Shown piece by piece: positions 27,683 to 38,970 of a stretch of 64,000 nt of DNA. Made by a program: the position numbers and the translations under genes. Source of the stretch: Streptomyces sp. NBRC 110035 (GTDB lineage: Bacteria > Actinomycetota > Actinomycetes > Streptomycetales > Streptomycetaceae). The number at the start of each line of letters is the position of its first letter. Within the stretch, counting starts at the first letter, position 1. The stretch is from positions 156,008 through 220,007 of the forward strand of contig NZ_BBNN01000021.1 of the NCBI RefSeq assembly GCF_000829695.1, read 5' to 3'. The notes beneath the pieces are model-generated. The model saw only the letters and a program-made list of their open reading frames with translations, was not told where the DNA came from and searched no databases.

Positions 27683-28618
27683 ATGGCCGTCGTCACGATG
27701 CGGGAGCTGCTGGAGAGCGGCGTCCACTTCGGTCACCAGACCCGTCGTTGGAACCCGAAGATGAAGCGCTTCATCTTCACGGAGCGCAACGGCATCTACA
27801 TCATCGACCTGCTCCAGTCGCTGTCGTACATCGACCGCGCCTACGAGTTCGTCAAGGAGACCGTCGCCCACGGCGGCACGGTCATGTTCGTCGGTACGAA
27901 GAAGCAGGCGCAGGAGGCCATCGCGGAGCAGGCCACCCGCGTCGGCATGCCGTACGTCAACCAGCGCTGGCTGGGCGGCATGCTCACCAACTTCTCGACC
28001 GTCTACAAGCGTCTGCAGCGCCTCAAGGAGCTCGAGCAGATCGACTTCGAGGACGTGGCCGCCTCCGGCCTCACCAAGAAGGAACTGCTGGTCCTCTCCC
28101 GCGAGAAGGCCAAGCTGGAGAAGACCCTCGGCGGTATCCGCGAGATGCAGAAGGTGCCCAGCGCCGTCTGGATCGTGGACACCAAGAAGGAGCACATCGC
28201 GGTCGGCGAGGCCCGGAAGCTCAACATCCCGGTCGTCGCCATCCTCGACACCAACTGCGACCCCGACGAGGTCGACTACAAGATCCCGGGCAACGACGAC
28301 GCGATCCGCTCCGTCACCCTGCTCACCCGCGTGATCGCCGACGCGGTCGCCGAGGGCCTCATGTCCCGCTCCGGTGCCGCCACCGAGGGCAAGGGCGAGA
28401 AGGCCGCGAGCGAGCCCCTCGCCGAGTGGGAGCGCGACCTGCTCGAGGGTGAGAAGAAGGCCGACGAGACCCCGGCCGCCGCCGAGGCCGACAAGCCCGC
28501 CGAGACCCCCGAGGCGGAGGCCCCCGCGGCCGAGGCTCCGGCCGCCGAGGCCGAGAAGCCGGCCGAGGAGGCCCCCGCGGCCGACGCCGCTCCGGCCGCC
28601 GAGGCCGACCAGGCCTGA
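27683..28618 (+). CDS. rpsB: 30S ribosomal protein S2
   Basis: 311 aa. S2 core at residues 1-240: [30 protein letters not shown] and [16 protein letters not shown]. Residues 250-311 are an Ala/Glu/Pro-rich tail (repeated PAAEA units) typical of Streptomyces S2 and probably disordered. AAGGAGA lies about eight bases before ATG 27683. Followed by a hairpin and tsf. Confidence 0.98.
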   Translation: MAVVTMRELLESGVHFGHQTRRWNPKMKRFIFTERNGIYIIDLLQSLSYIDRAYEFVKETVAHGGTVMFVGTKKQAQEAIAEQATRVGMPYVNQRWLGGMLTNFSTVYKRLQRLKELEQIDFEDVAASGLTKKELLVLSREKAKLEKTLGGIREMQKVPSAVWIVDTKKEHIAVGEARKLNIPVVAILDTNCDPDEVDYKIPGNDDAIRSVTLLTRVIADAVAEGLMSRSGAATEGKGEKAASEPLAEWERDLLEGEKKADETPAAAEADKPAETPEAEAPAAEAPAAEAEKPAEEAPAADAAPAAEADQA

Positions 28619-28638
28619 CCTGCCTGTCCGGGCTGATG

Positions 28639-28676
28639 ACGGCGGGAGCGGGTGACATGAAGTCCGCTCCCGCCGT
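28639..28676 (+). terminator. Hairpin between rpsB and tsf
   Basis: 13-bp perfect stem (28639-28651 with 28664-28676), loop 12. It probably attenuates or partly terminates rpsB transcription, so tsf levels can differ from S2. Confidence 0.65.
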
Positions 28677-28778
28677 TCACCCGTAGGTGCGCGGCGCGTC
28701 ATGGCCCTCCAGCTCACTGAGGACCGAAGACCCCGCAGATCTCCGATTCTCCAGACTTCGAGGAAGACTCACAGACTC

Positions 28779-30570
<1,792 letters not shown>

Positions 30571-30751
30571 CCGGACCACAAGCACCCGTCCGAGGGGCGA
30601 CACCCCCGGGGGACGGACGGGGCGGACCGGGCCGGGGGATGGACAATGTCCCACCGGTCGGGAACCGTGCAGGAACAAGACGCGACGCAGCCGGTCGTTG
30701 CCCCGCCAGGGAACCGCGGCCGGGCCTACTCAAGACACGCAGGAGCAAGTG

Positions 30752-31309
30752 GTGATCGAAGAGACCCTCCTCGAGGCCGAGGAGAAGATGGAGAAGGCCG
30801 TCGTGGTCGCCAAGGAGGACTTCGCCGCGATCCGCACTGGCCGTGCGCACCCGGCGATGTTCAACAAGATCGTGGCCGACTACTACGGTGCGCCGACGCC
30901 GATCAACCAGCTGGCCTCGTTCTCCGTGCCCGAGCCGCGCATGGCCGTGGTGACGCCGTTCGACAAGAGCGCGCTGCGCAACATCGAGCAGGCCATCCGC
31001 GACTCCGACCTGGGAGTCAACCCGAGCAACGACGGCAACATCATCCGCGTGGTGTTCCCCGAGCTGACCGAGGAGCGCCGCCGCGACTACATCAAGGTGG
31101 CCAAGGCCAAGGCCGAGGACGCCAAGGTCTCCATCCGTTCCGTGCGCCGCAAGGCCAAGGACGCCATCGACAAGATGATCAAGGATGGCGAGGTCGGCGA
31201 GGACGAGGGACGCCGTGCGGAGAAGGAGCTCGACGACACCACCGCGAAGTATGTCGCCCAGGTGGACGAGCTCCTGAAGCACAAGGAAGCGGAACTGCTC
31301 GAGGTCTGA
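30752..31309 (+). CDS. frr: Ribosome recycling factor
   Basis: 185-residue tRNA-mimic that splits post-termination ribosomes with EF-G. Family motifs: [35 protein letters not shown] and [21 protein letters not shown] 30752 has AGGAG six bases upstream. Stop overlaps cdsA by one base (TGATG). Confidence 0.98.
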   Translation: MIEETLLEAEEKMEKAVVVAKEDFAAIRTGRAHPAMFNKIVADYYGAPTPINQLASFSVPEPRMAVVTPFDKSALRNIEQAIRDSDLGVNPSNDGNIIRVVFPELTEERRRDYIKVAKAKAEDAKVSIRSVRRKAKDAIDKMIKDGEVGEDEGRRAEKELDDTTAKYVAQVDELLKHKEAELLEV

Positions 31310-32442
31310 TGAACGACTCTTCCTGGGAGGCGCCGCCGCAGGCCGGGTACTGGGGGTCGCCCGACCGGGGGCCCGCCCAGGGAGCCGGCCCGGTGGGTCC
31401 CCCGTACGATGCGCACTACGCGCAGCAGACTCGCCCCATGCCCCTCGTGCCCGCCGCACCCGAACACGGCGGTGGCCAGGACGTGGACCAGGGGGCCGCT
31501 CGGCTGGGCGGCCCCCTGGTCCGAGACGAGACGACGCGGGCGCGCCCCCACCCCGGGGAGATGCCGCACCATCCGCAGAATCCGGAGTCCATGTCCGACG
31601 CCCCGCAGCCGGTGCCCCCACCGCAGAAGAAGACCGCGGGGCGTGATCTGGGTGCCGCGATAGGCGTCGGCGTCGGCCTCTGCGCGCTGGTCGTGGTCTC
31701 GCTGTTCATCGTGAAGGCCGTCTTCGTCGGCGTTGTCGCCGTCGCCATAGTGGTGGGCCTGCGGGAGCTGACGAAGCGGCTCGAGGAGCGCAAGGGCATC
31801 AGGGCGCCGTTCGTGCCGCTCGCGGTCGGCGGGGCGGCCATGATCGTCTCCGGGTACGTCTGGGGCAGCGACGGCGCCTGGATCGCCGTGGCGCTCACCG
31901 CGCTGGCGGTGCTGGTCCGGCGGATGGCCCAGCCGCCCGAGAACTACCTCAGGGATGTGACGGCGGGGGTCTTCGCCGTGTTCTACGTGCCGTTCCTGGC
32001 GACCTTCGTGTCGATGATGCTGGCCGCGGACGACGGGCCCTGGCGGGTGCTGACGTTCATAGTGATCACGGTCGTCGCAGACACCGGTGCGTACGCCGTC
32101 GGCTGGCGTTTCGGCACGCACAAGCTCGCCCCGCGCATCAGCCCCGGAAAGACCCGCGAGGGCCTGCTGGGCGCGGTCGGGTTCGCCATGGCGGCGGGCG
32201 CGCTGTGCATGCAGTTCCTGATCGACGAGGGCACCTGGTGGCAGGGGCTGCTGCTCGGTCTCGCGGTCTCGGTCAGCGCCACCCTCGGCGACCTGGGCGA
32301 GTCCATGATCAAGCGGGACCTCGGCATCAAGGACATGGGCACACTGCTCCCGGGGCACGGCGGCATCATGGACCGGCTGGACTCGCTGCTGCCGACGGCG
32401 CCGGTGGTGTGGTTGCTGCTGGTGCTGTTCGTCGGGAGCTGA
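31309..32442 (+). CDS. cdsA: Phosphatidate cytidylyltransferase
   Basis: 377-residue membrane enzyme making CDP-diacylglycerol. The first ~105 residues are a proline-, glycine- and histidine-rich cytoplasmic extension, then about eight membrane helices. The CDS signature SMIKRDLGIKDMG with LLPGHGGIMDRLDS is complete near the C-terminus. One-base overlap with frr indicates coupling. A strong terminator follows. Confidence 0.96.
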   Translation: MNDSSWEAPPQAGYWGSPDRGPAQGAGPVGPPYDAHYAQQTRPMPLVPAAPEHGGGQDVDQGAARLGGPLVRDETTRARPHPGEMPHHPQNPESMSDAPQPVPPPQKKTAGRDLGAAIGVGVGLCALVVVSLFIVKAVFVGVVAVAIVVGLRELTKRLEERKGIRAPFVPLAVGGAAMIVSGYVWGSDGAWIAVALTALAVLVRRMAQPPENYLRDVTAGVFAVFYVPFLATFVSMMLAADDGPWRVLTFIVITVVADTGAYAVGWRFGTHKLAPRISPGKTREGLLGAVGFAMAAGALCMQFLIDEGTWWQGLLLGLAVSVSATLGDLGESMIKRDLGIKDMGTLLPGHGGIMDRLDSLLPTAPVVWLLLVLFVGS

Positions 32443-32464
32443 CCCGACCGGCCCGACACCTCTT

Positions 32465-32498
32465 CGAGCCCCCGCGTCCCGCCGGACGCGGGGGCTCG
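32465..32498 (+). terminator. Terminator after cdsA
   Basis: 15-bp perfect stem (32465-32479, 32484-32498) with a four-base loop, ending the pyrH-frr-cdsA unit. Confidence 0.85.
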
Positions 32499-32598
32499 CG
32501 CCGTGCCGGAAAGGTCTCCGCGGGCCGTTCCGGGCGGCCCCGGGGCCCGCGGCCGGTCCGCGCGGTCACCCCGATGGATCTGCGACACTGGTGGAGCC

Positions 32599-33705
32599 AT
32601 GCCTAAGCCCGGAGAACTGACCTTTGTCGCGCCGCGCGGATCCAAGAAGCCGCCGCGGCACCTTGCCGACCTCACGCCCGCCGAGCGCAAGGAGGCGGTC
32701 GCAGCGGCCGGTGAGAAGCCGTTCCGGGCGAAGCAGCTCTCGCAGCACTACTTCGCGCGGTACGCGCACGATCCGGAGCAGTGGACCGACATTCCCGCCG
32801 GAGCCCGGGCCAAGCTGCAGGAGGCGCTGCTTCCGGAGCTGATGTCGGTGGTCCGGCACCTGTCCACCGACCAGGGCACCACCCGCAAGACGCTGTGGAA
32901 GCTCTTCGACGGGACCTTGGTCGAGTCGGTGCTCATGCGCTACCCGGACAGGGTGACGATGTGCATCAGCTCGCAGGCGGGCTGCGGCATGAACTGCCCG
33001 TTCTGCGCGACCGGACAGGCCGGTCTCGACCGGAACCTGTCCACCGCGGAGATCGTGCACCAGATCGTGGACGGGATGCGGTCGCTGCGGGACGGGGAGG
33101 TCCCCGGTGGGCCGGCGCGGCTGAGCAACATCGTCTTCATGGGGATGGGCGAGCCGCTCGCCAACTACAACCGGGTCGTCGGAGCCATCCGCCGTCTGAC
33201 CGACCCCGAGCCGGACGGTCTCGGCCTGTCCCAGCGCGGGATCACCGTGTCGACGGTCGGACTCGTGCCGGCGATCAACCGGTTCTCCGACGAGGGCTTC
33301 AAGTGCCGCCTCGCCATCTCCCTGCACGCCCCCGACGACGAACTGCGCGACACCCTCGTCCCCGTGAACACGCGGTGGAACGTGCGTGAGGTCCTCGACT
33401 CCGGGTTCGAGTACGCGGCCAGGTCCGGGCGGCGGCTGTCCATCGAGTACGCGCTGATCCGGGACATCAACGACCAGGCGTGGCGCGGTGACCGGCTCGG
33501 GCGGCTGCTGAAGGGCAGGCCCGTGCACGTCAACCTCATCCCGCTCAACCCGACGCCCGGCTCCAAGTGGACCGCCTCGCGGCCCGAGGACGAGAGGGCG
33601 TTCGTGGACGCGATCGCCTCGCACGGTGTGCCGGTGACGATCCGGGACACCCGTGGACAGGAGATCGACGGGGCCTGCGGTCAGCTCGCCGCGAGCGAGC
33701 GGTAA
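32599..33705 (+). CDS. rlmN: 23S rRNA (adenine-2503-C2)-methyltransferase RlmN
   Basis: 368-residue radical SAM enzyme that methylates A2503 of 23S rRNA and A37 of tRNAs. CGMNCPFC carries the three [4Fe-4S] cysteines; [13 protein letters not shown] is the radical-SAM glycine motif; the C-terminal catalytic Cys is in [13 protein letters not shown] 32599 has GGAG close upstream; the open frame to 32503 overlaps the cdsA terminator. Only 157 bases separate it from cdsA. Confidence 0.96.
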   Translation: MPKPGELTFVAPRGSKKPPRHLADLTPAERKEAVAAAGEKPFRAKQLSQHYFARYAHDPEQWTDIPAGARAKLQEALLPELMSVVRHLSTDQGTTRKTLWKLFDGTLVESVLMRYPDRVTMCISSQAGCGMNCPFCATGQAGLDRNLSTAEIVHQIVDGMRSLRDGEVPGGPARLSNIVFMGMGEPLANYNRVVGAIRRLTDPEPDGLGLSQRGITVSTVGLVPAINRFSDEGFKCRLAISLHAPDDELRDTLVPVNTRWNVREVLDSGFEYAARSGRRLSIEYALIRDINDQAWRGDRLGRLLKGRPVHVNLIPLNPTPGSKWTASRPEDERAFVDAIASHGVPVTIRDTRGQEIDGACGQLAASER

Positions 33706-33758
33706 CCTGACCGGCGCAGGAACAACAACTTCATACCGCGCCATCACACGTTCATATT

Positions 33759-33847
33759 CCGACAGGGGAGCGCCACAGCGCTGAGAGTGCGGCACCGGCC
33801 GCAGACCCTCCGAACCTCGCCCAGGTCATTCTGGGTAGGGAGATCGG
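33759..33847 (+). ncRNA. TPP riboswitch (THI element)
   Basis: The diagnostic segments occur in order: GGGGAGC, GCTGAGAG, CGCAGACCCT, GAACCT, CAGGTCATTCTGG and GTAGGGA. Closing stem P1 pairs CCGA (33759-33762) with TCGG (33844-33847). It lies about 95 bases before the first transporter gene, so thiamine pyrophosphate should shut off the operon, probably by hiding the AGGAGG at 33927-33932. Confidence 0.92.
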
Positions 33848-33940
33848 TCATCACTCGAGCTGTTGCGCCCTGCCCTGGGCACCTGCGGGGGTCCCGGGCA
33901 GGGCCGCGTCTCTTCCTGGTCACCCCAGGAGGAAATACCG

Positions 33941-35044
33941 GTGAACATCACCAAGAAGGTCACGAGCCTGGCCGTCGGGCTCGGTCTGGTCACGCTGTCC
34001 GCCTGCGGTTCCTCGTCCGACGGGTCGGACGGATCCGGCGGCGACGGCCGGAGCGGCGGCGGTTCGAAGACCGTCACGCTCGTCAGCCACGACTCGTGGG
34101 CCGCGTCCAAGGACGTCGTCGCCGCCTTCGAGAAGGAGACCGGCTACCGGCTGAGGGTCCTGGAGGACGGCGACGCCGGACAGGCCGTCAACAAGGCGAT
34201 CCTGACCAAGGACAACCCCCAGGGAGACGTCTTCTTCGGCGTCGACAACACCCTGCTGTCCCGCGCCCTCGACAACGGACTGTTCCAGCCGTACGAGGCG
34301 AAGGAATCCGACGCCGTCCTTCCGGAGTACCGGGTCGACGAGGACAAGCACCGGGTCACGCCCGTCGACACCGGCGACGTCTGCGTCAACTACGACAAGG
34401 CGTGGTTCGAGGAGCGCGACCTGGCCCCGCCGCGGACCTTCGACGACCTGGCCGAGCCCGAGTACAAGGACCTGCTCGTCACGTCGAACGCCTCCACCTC
34501 CTCGCCCGGACTCGGCTTCGTCCTCGGCACCGTCGCCGAGTACGGCGACGAGGACTGGCAGGGCTACTGGAAGAAGCTCAAGGCCAACGGCGTCAAGGTG
34601 GTCGACGGCTGGGAGCAGGCCTACAACGAGGAGTTCTCCGGCTCGGCCGGCGGCAAGCAGGCCGGGGGCGACCGGCCGCTGGTGGTGTCCTACGCCTCCT
34701 CGCCCCCCGCCGAGGTGATCTACGCCGACCCGAAGCCGAAGAGCGCGCCGACCGGTGTCGCCGACGGCACCTGCTTCCGCCAGGTCGAGTACGCGGGGCT
34801 GCTGAGCAACGCGCACAACCCCGAGGGCGGCAAGGCGCTGCTCGACTTCCTGGTCGGCAAGAGGTTCCAGGAGGACATGCCGCTCAACATGTTCGTCTAC
34901 CCGGTGCGGGAGGCCGCCCAGGTGCCCGAGGAGTTCGCGGAGTTCGGACCGCAGGCCGAGAGCCCCGAGACCATGGACCCGGCGAGGATCGCCGACCACC
35001 GCGACCAGTGGATCAAGTCGTGGACCTCGCTCGTACTGAAGTGA
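33941..35044 (+). CDS. thiB: Thiamine ABC transporter, substrate-binding lipoprotein
   Basis: 367 aa. Lipoprotein signal peptide with lipobox LSAC near residue 20, then a Ser/Gly/Asp linker and a periplasmic-binding fold (VTLVSHDSWAASKDVV; VFFGVDNTLLSRAL; VLVNYD-like VCVNYDKAWFEERDL). The similarity to ThiB/TbpA and the riboswitch point to thiamine. GTG 33941 has a perfect AGGAGG eight bases upstream. thiP overlaps its end by four bases. Confidence 0.92.
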   Translation: MNITKKVTSLAVGLGLVTLSACGSSSDGSDGSGGDGRSGGGSKTVTLVSHDSWAASKDVVAAFEKETGYRLRVLEDGDAGQAVNKAILTKDNPQGDVFFGVDNTLLSRALDNGLFQPYEAKESDAVLPEYRVDEDKHRVTPVDTGDVCVNYDKAWFEERDLAPPRTFDDLAEPEYKDLLVTSNASTSSPGLGFVLGTVAEYGDEDWQGYWKKLKANGVKVVDGWEQAYNEEFSGSAGGKQAGGDRPLVVSYASSPPAEVIYADPKPKSAPTGVADGTCFRQVEYAGLLSNAHNPEGGKALLDFLVGKRFQEDMPLNMFVYPVREAAQVPEEFAEFGPQAESPETMDPARIADHRDQWIKSWTSLVLK

Positions 35045-35115
35045 GCCGGGCCGAAGTGAGCCGGGCCGAGGTGGGCCGGGCCGAGGTGGGCCGGGCCGAG
35101 GTGGGCCGGGCCGCG
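35041..35115 (+). repeat. Five tandem 15-base repeats at the thiP start
   Basis: Five copies of GTGrGCCGGGCCGAr, each beginning with GTG and each in frame, encode VSRAE, VSRAE, VGRAE, VGRAE, VGRAA. Copies three and four are identical and others differ by one to three bases. Copy number can change without breaking the frame, and each copy offers a GTG start. Confidence 0.9.
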
Positions 35116-36753
35116 GCGAGGTGGCGCGGGGCCGCGGCGCGGCTCGGCCTGATGGCCGTGCCCGTCGCGTTCTTCGCCGTCTTCTTCGCCCACCCCGTCG
35201 CCGCGATCGTCGCGCGCGGCCTGAGGACCGACGGGGTCTGGCAGCCCGGGCGGATCGGGGAGGTGCTGGCGCAGTCCGACGTCCGACAGGTGCTGTGGTT
35301 CACCACCTGGCAGGCGCTGGTCTCCACCGCCCTCACCCTCCTGGTCGCCCTGCCCGGCGCGTACGTCTTCGCCCGCTTCGACTTCCCCGGCAAGCAGGTC
35401 CTGCGGGCCGTGGTCACCGTCCCGTTCGTGCTGCCGACGGTCGTCGTCGGTACGGCGTTCATGGCGCTCGTGGGGCGTGGCGGGCTTCTCGACGAGCTGT
35501 GGGGTCTGCGGCTGGACACCACCGTGTGGGCGATCCTGCTCGCGCACGTCTTCTTCAACTACGCCGTCGTCGTACGGACCGTCGGCGGACTGTGGGGGCA
35601 GCTCGACCCGCGGCAGGAGGAGGCCGCGCGGATGCTCGGCGCCTCCCGGCTCACGGCCTGGCGGACCGTCACGCTGCCCGCGCTGGCCCCCGCCGTGGCC
35701 GCCGCCGCACTGATGGTCTTCCTGTTCACCTTCACCTCCTTCGGCGTGGTGCAGATCCTCGGCGGGCCCACCTTCGCCACCCTCGAAGTGGAGATCTACC
35801 GGCAGACCTCGGAGATCTTCGACCTGTCCACCGCCGCCGTCCTGACGATGATCCAGTTCGTCGCGGTGGGCGCGATCCTCGCCCTGCACGCCTGGACCGT
35901 GCGACGGCGGGAGACCGCGCTGCGACTGGTGGACGCCGCCCACACCGCGCGCCGGCCGCGCGGCGCAGGGCAGTGGGCGCTGCTCGCCGGGGTCGTCGCG
36001 ACCGCCGCCGTGCTGCTGCTCCTGCCGCTCGCGGTGCTGGTGGAACGGTCCTTCGGTGACGCCGGCCTCGGCCACTACCGGGCCCTGACCCACGACGACG
36101 GGGGCGTGTTCCTGGTCGCGCCGATCGAGGCGGTCGGCACCTCCCTGCGCTACGCGGTCGTGGCCACCGCCATCGCCGTGACGATCGGAACCCTGGCGTC
36201 CGTCGCGCTCACCAGGCGGGACGCGGGACGGCTGGTGCGGGGCTTCGACGCCCTGCTGATGCTGCCGCTGGGGGTGTCCGCGGTGACCGTCGGCTTCGGG
36301 TTCCTGATCGCCCTCGACGAGCCGCCGCTGGACCTGCGCTCCTCCTGGATCCTGGTGCCGCTCGCCCAGGCGCTGGTCGGTGTCCCCTTCGTCGTACGGA
36401 CCATGCTGCCCGTGCTGCGGGCCGTGGACGTGCGGCTGCGGGAGGCGGCGGCGGTGCTCGGAGCGTCGCCGTGGCGGGTGTGGCGGGAGGTGGACCTGCC
36501 GATGGTACGGCGGGCCGTGCTCGTCGCGGCCGGGTTCGCCTTCGCGGTGTCGCTGGGGGAGTTCGGGGCGACGGTGTTCATCGCGCGGCCGGACAATCCG
36601 ACGCTGCCGGTGGCCGTGGCACGGCTGCTGGGGCGGCCGGGGGAGCTCAACTACGGGCAGGCGATGGCCCTGTCGACGATTCTGATGATCGTGTGCGCGG
36701 TGGCGCTGCTGCTCCTCGAGCGGCTGCGGACCGACCGGTCCGGGGAGTTCTAG
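35041..36753 (+). CDS. thiP: Thiamine ABC transporter permease (fused two-domain)
   Basis: 570-residue permease with two tandem permease domains, about twelve helices, as in ThiP. Each half has an EAA loop: EEAARMLGASRLTAWRTVTLP near 200 and EAAAVLGASPWRVWREVDLP near 480. The first 25 residues are the pentapeptide repeats described separately, so the true start among five GTG codons is uncertain; GTG 35041 is taken because it overlaps the thiB stop (GTGA). thiQ starts one base after its stop. Confidence 0.92.
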   Translation: MSRAEVSRAEVGRAEVGRAEVGRAAARWRGAAARLGLMAVPVAFFAVFFAHPVAAIVARGLRTDGVWQPGRIGEVLAQSDVRQVLWFTTWQALVSTALTLLVALPGAYVFARFDFPGKQVLRAVVTVPFVLPTVVVGTAFMALVGRGGLLDELWGLRLDTTVWAILLAHVFFNYAVVVRTVGGLWGQLDPRQEEAARMLGASRLTAWRTVTLPALAPAVAAAALMVFLFTFTSFGVVQILGGPTFATLEVEIYRQTSEIFDLSTAAVLTMIQFVAVGAILALHAWTVRRRETALRLVDAAHTARRPRGAGQWALLAGVVATAAVLLLLPLAVLVERSFGDAGLGHYRALTHDDGGVFLVAPIEAVGTSLRYAVVATAIAVTIGTLASVALTRRDAGRLVRGFDALLMLPLGVSAVTVGFGFLIALDEPPLDLRSSWILVPLAQALVGVPFVVRTMLPVLRAVDVRLREAAAVLGASPWRVWREVDLPMVRRAVLVAAGFAFAVSLGEFGATVFIARPDNPTLPVAVARLLGRPGELNYGQAMALSTILMIVCAVALLLLERLRTDRSGEF

Positions 36754-37773
36754 ATGCTGTTGGGTCTCGAGGGTGTCACCGTCCGCTTCGGCGGGCGGGC
36801 GGTGCTGGACGCCGTGGATCTCCAGGTCGCCGAGCACGAGATCGTCTGCGTGCTCGGGCCGAGCGGCAGCGGCAAGTCCACGCTGCTGCGGGCGGTGGCC
36901 GGGCTGCAGCCCCTCGACGCGGGGCGGATCTCGCTCGCCGGGAGCGACCAGACCGGTGTGCCCGCGCACCGGCGCGGGGTCGGACTGATGTTCCAGGACC
37001 ACCAGCTGTTCCCGCAGCGCGACGTGGGCGGCAACGTGGTCTTCGGGCTGCGGATGCACGGTGCGTCCCGCAGCGAACAGGCAGATCGTGTAAAGGAGTT
37101 GCTGGAACTTGTCGGGCTGCCCGGGGCGGTCGGACGGGCGGTGGCGGCCCTGTCCGGCGGCGAGCAGCAGCGCGTGGCCCTCGCCCGCGCGCTGGCGCCC
37201 CGTCCGCGGCTGCTGATGCTCGACGAGCCACTCGGCCAGCTCGACAGGTCGCTGAGGGAACGGCTCGTCGTCGAACTCCGTGAGCTGTTCGGCCGGCTGG
37301 GCACCACCGTGCTCGCCGTGACGCACGACCAGGGCGAGGCGTTCGCCCTGGCCGACCGGGTCGTGGTGATGCGGGACGGGCGGATCGCCCAGTCCGGTAC
37401 GCCGCTCGAGGTGTGGCAGCGCCCGGCCGACGCGTTCGTGGCCCGCTTCCTCGGCTTCGAGAACGTGGCCGGGGCGACGATCGCCGCGGACGTCGCGGTG
37501 ACGCCCTGGGGCAGGATCCCGGTGCCGGCCGACGCCCCGCAGGGCACCCGCACCCTGCTGGTGCGGCCCGCCGGCGTCCGTCTGGTCCCGGACGGGTCGG
37601 GGCTGCGCTGCACCGTGGCCGCGCGCACCTTCCGCGGCACCCATGTCGCCGTCCGTCTCCAGCCCGAGGACGCGCCCGTTCTCGAGGCGGCCTGTGCGCT
37701 GCGGGCGGCACCGGAGGTCGGGGACGAGGTCGGGGTGGAGTTCGACGCGGACGAAACCGTCGTGCTCGGCTGA
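36754..37773 (+). CDS. thiQ: Thiamine ABC transporter ATPase
   Basis: 339 aa. Walker A GPSGSGKSTLL near 35, Q-loop MFQDHQLFPQ, signature LSGGEQQRVALARAL near 133, Walker B LLMLDEPLGQLD and H-loop AVTHDQ: a complete ATPase. A C-terminal domain of about 110 residues (TOBE-like) is longer than in E. coli ThiQ (232 aa). Start ATG directly abuts the thiP TAG stop. Followed by a strong convergent terminator. Confidence 0.92.
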   Translation: MLLGLEGVTVRFGGRAVLDAVDLQVAEHEIVCVLGPSGSGKSTLLRAVAGLQPLDAGRISLAGSDQTGVPAHRRGVGLMFQDHQLFPQRDVGGNVVFGLRMHGASRSEQADRVKELLELVGLPGAVGRAVAALSGGEQQRVALARALAPRPRLLMLDEPLGQLDRSLRERLVVELRELFGRLGTTVLAVTHDQGEAFALADRVVVMRDGRIAQSGTPLEVWQRPADAFVARFLGFENVAGATIAADVAVTPWGRIPVPADAPQGTRTLLVRPAGVRLVPDGSGLRCTVAARTFRGTHVAVRLQPEDAPVLEAACALRAAPEVGDEVGVEFDADETVVLG

Positions 37774-37977
37774 GGCACCCTGCCCGGGGTGAGGGGTACG
37801 ACACCACTCGCGCGTGCTCGCCACCGCGGCGAGACCGCCGGCCGGGCAGGCCGGTTGCGGTCCGTGGTGACCCCGGGAGCCGATCCGGACGGCACGGTGC
37901 CCACCACTCCGAAGGGGGCGCTGGAGCGGCTTGTCCGGACGAGGCGAACCGCAGGGAGGGGCGGGGGCCCGCGCACG

Positions 37978-38012
37978 GTGACGGCCCGCCCCCACCGGGG
38001 ACGGGCCGTCAC
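37978..38012. terminator. Convergent terminator between thiQ and the LAETG gene
   Basis: 11-bp perfect stem (37978-37988 with 38002-38012) whose loop can pair further as CCCC/GGGG. The 37774-37977 stretch before it holds no gene. Confidence 0.8.
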
Positions 38013-38029
38013 GTCATGTCGTCGAGGCG

Positions 38030-38752
38030 TCAGCTGTCGCTGTTCGCCCCGCGACGGCGCATGCCGAAGAAGACCGCACCGCCACCGACGGCGACCAGGG
38101 CCGCCGCGATACCGGCGATCAGGCCGGTGTTGGAGTCGGCGCCGGTTTCGGCGAGGTTCGACTCACCGACGGAGGGCGACGGAGCGTTGTCCGAGGTGCC
38201 CGCCGGGGCGGTGGTCTCGGGCTCCGGCTCGGACGGAGCCGGGGTACCGGGCTCGTCCTCGGACGGCGTCGAGGCGGAGTCCGACGGCGTCGGAGCGGGC
38301 TCCGACGGAGCCGGCGGCTCCTCCTCTTCCTTGCAGGCCGTGGCCGGGGTGGTCAGGTTCGGCTTGATGTCCTCGTCCACGTAGGGCTCGGCCTTGACGT
38401 GGATGCGGTACTCGGCGTTGGGCTGCCAGTCCTCCTCGAAGGTGATGGTCACACCCTCGCGGGAGCCCTTGACGACCTGCTCGCCGATCTTCTTCTCGTC
38501 GGCACCGTTGTTCTCCAGGAACACGGTGACGGTCGCGGGAACGCCCGCCGGGTCGACGTCGGTGACGGTGATGACACCCTTGTCACCGACACACTTCGCC
38601 TCGGCCGAGAACTCGTTGATGTTGCACGCGGCCGCGCTGCCGGCGAGGCCGATGGTGAGCGCGGCCGACGCGGAGACGACACCGAGGGCGCGAACGGTGC
38701 GCGCGACGTTACGGCGCGAGGCCGTACGGCGTGATACGGACAGAACTGTCAC
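38030..38752 (-). CDS. LAETG-motif sortase-anchored surface protein
   Basis: 240-residue exported protein. N-terminal signal peptide ([19 protein letters not shown] then a hydrophobic core ending SAAAC). The middle is a beta-rich domain of about 100 residues, a Glu/Pro/Ser-rich stalk follows (residues 120-195), and the C-terminus has LAETG at about 200, a membrane segment and the basic tail [11 protein letters not shown]. LAxTG is the substrate motif of class E sortases in Streptomyces. GTG 38752 has AAGGA five bases upstream. A sortase is not in this window. Confidence 0.88.
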   Translation of the reverse strand: MTVLSVSRRTASRRNVARTVRALGVVSASAALTIGLAGSAAACNINEFSAEAKCVGDKGVITVTDVDPAGVPATVTVFLENNGADEKKIGEQVVKGSREGVTITFEEDWQPNAEYRIHVKAEPYVDEDIKPNLTTPATACKEEEEPPAPSEPAPTPSDSASTPSEDEPGTPAPSEPEPETTAPAGTSDNAPSPSVGESNLAETGADSNTGLIAGIAAALVAVGGGAVFFGMRRRGANSDS

Positions 38753-38790
38753 GTTTGTCCTTACGGGATACGCAAATGCGGGGGGTTGAA

Positions 38791-38817
38791 GGAGCGCTGA
38801 TGGAGCATCAGCGCTCC
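38791..38817 (-). promoter_or_regulatory. Leader hairpin of the LAETG gene
   Basis: 11-bp perfect stem (38791-38801 with 38807-38817) around GGAGC, in the predicted 5' leader 39 bases before the start. It could affect translation or mRNA stability. Confidence 0.55.
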
Positions 38818-38832
38818 CATGAGGCTCCCAGG

Positions 38833-38860
38833 TCTATAAGCGCCGCATAAGTAGTGTCAA
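38833..38860 (-). promoter_or_regulatory. Near-consensus housekeeping promoter of the LAETG gene
   Basis: On the minus strand TTGACA (38855-38860), 16 bases, TATAGA (38833-38838). This is unusually close to the sigma-70 consensus for this genome and sits in a locally AT-rich stretch. The leader is about 75 bases. Confidence 0.75.
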
Positions 38861-38901
38861 CGCATATGCCGATAGCAGGCCATCGCTTTACTGATTCTTT
38901 A

Positions 38902-38931
38902 ACTCCCAAGGCGTTTCAACGCCTTGGGAGT
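38902..38931 (-). terminator. Terminator after the VOC gene
   Basis: 12-bp perfect stem (38902-38913 with 38920-38931) around TTTCAA, followed on the minus strand by TTAAAG, 40 bases past the VOC stop. Confidence 0.8.
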
Positions 38932-38970
38932 CTTCTCGGCGGGCCCCGCCCCCGGCCGCGGGCCTCCCCC

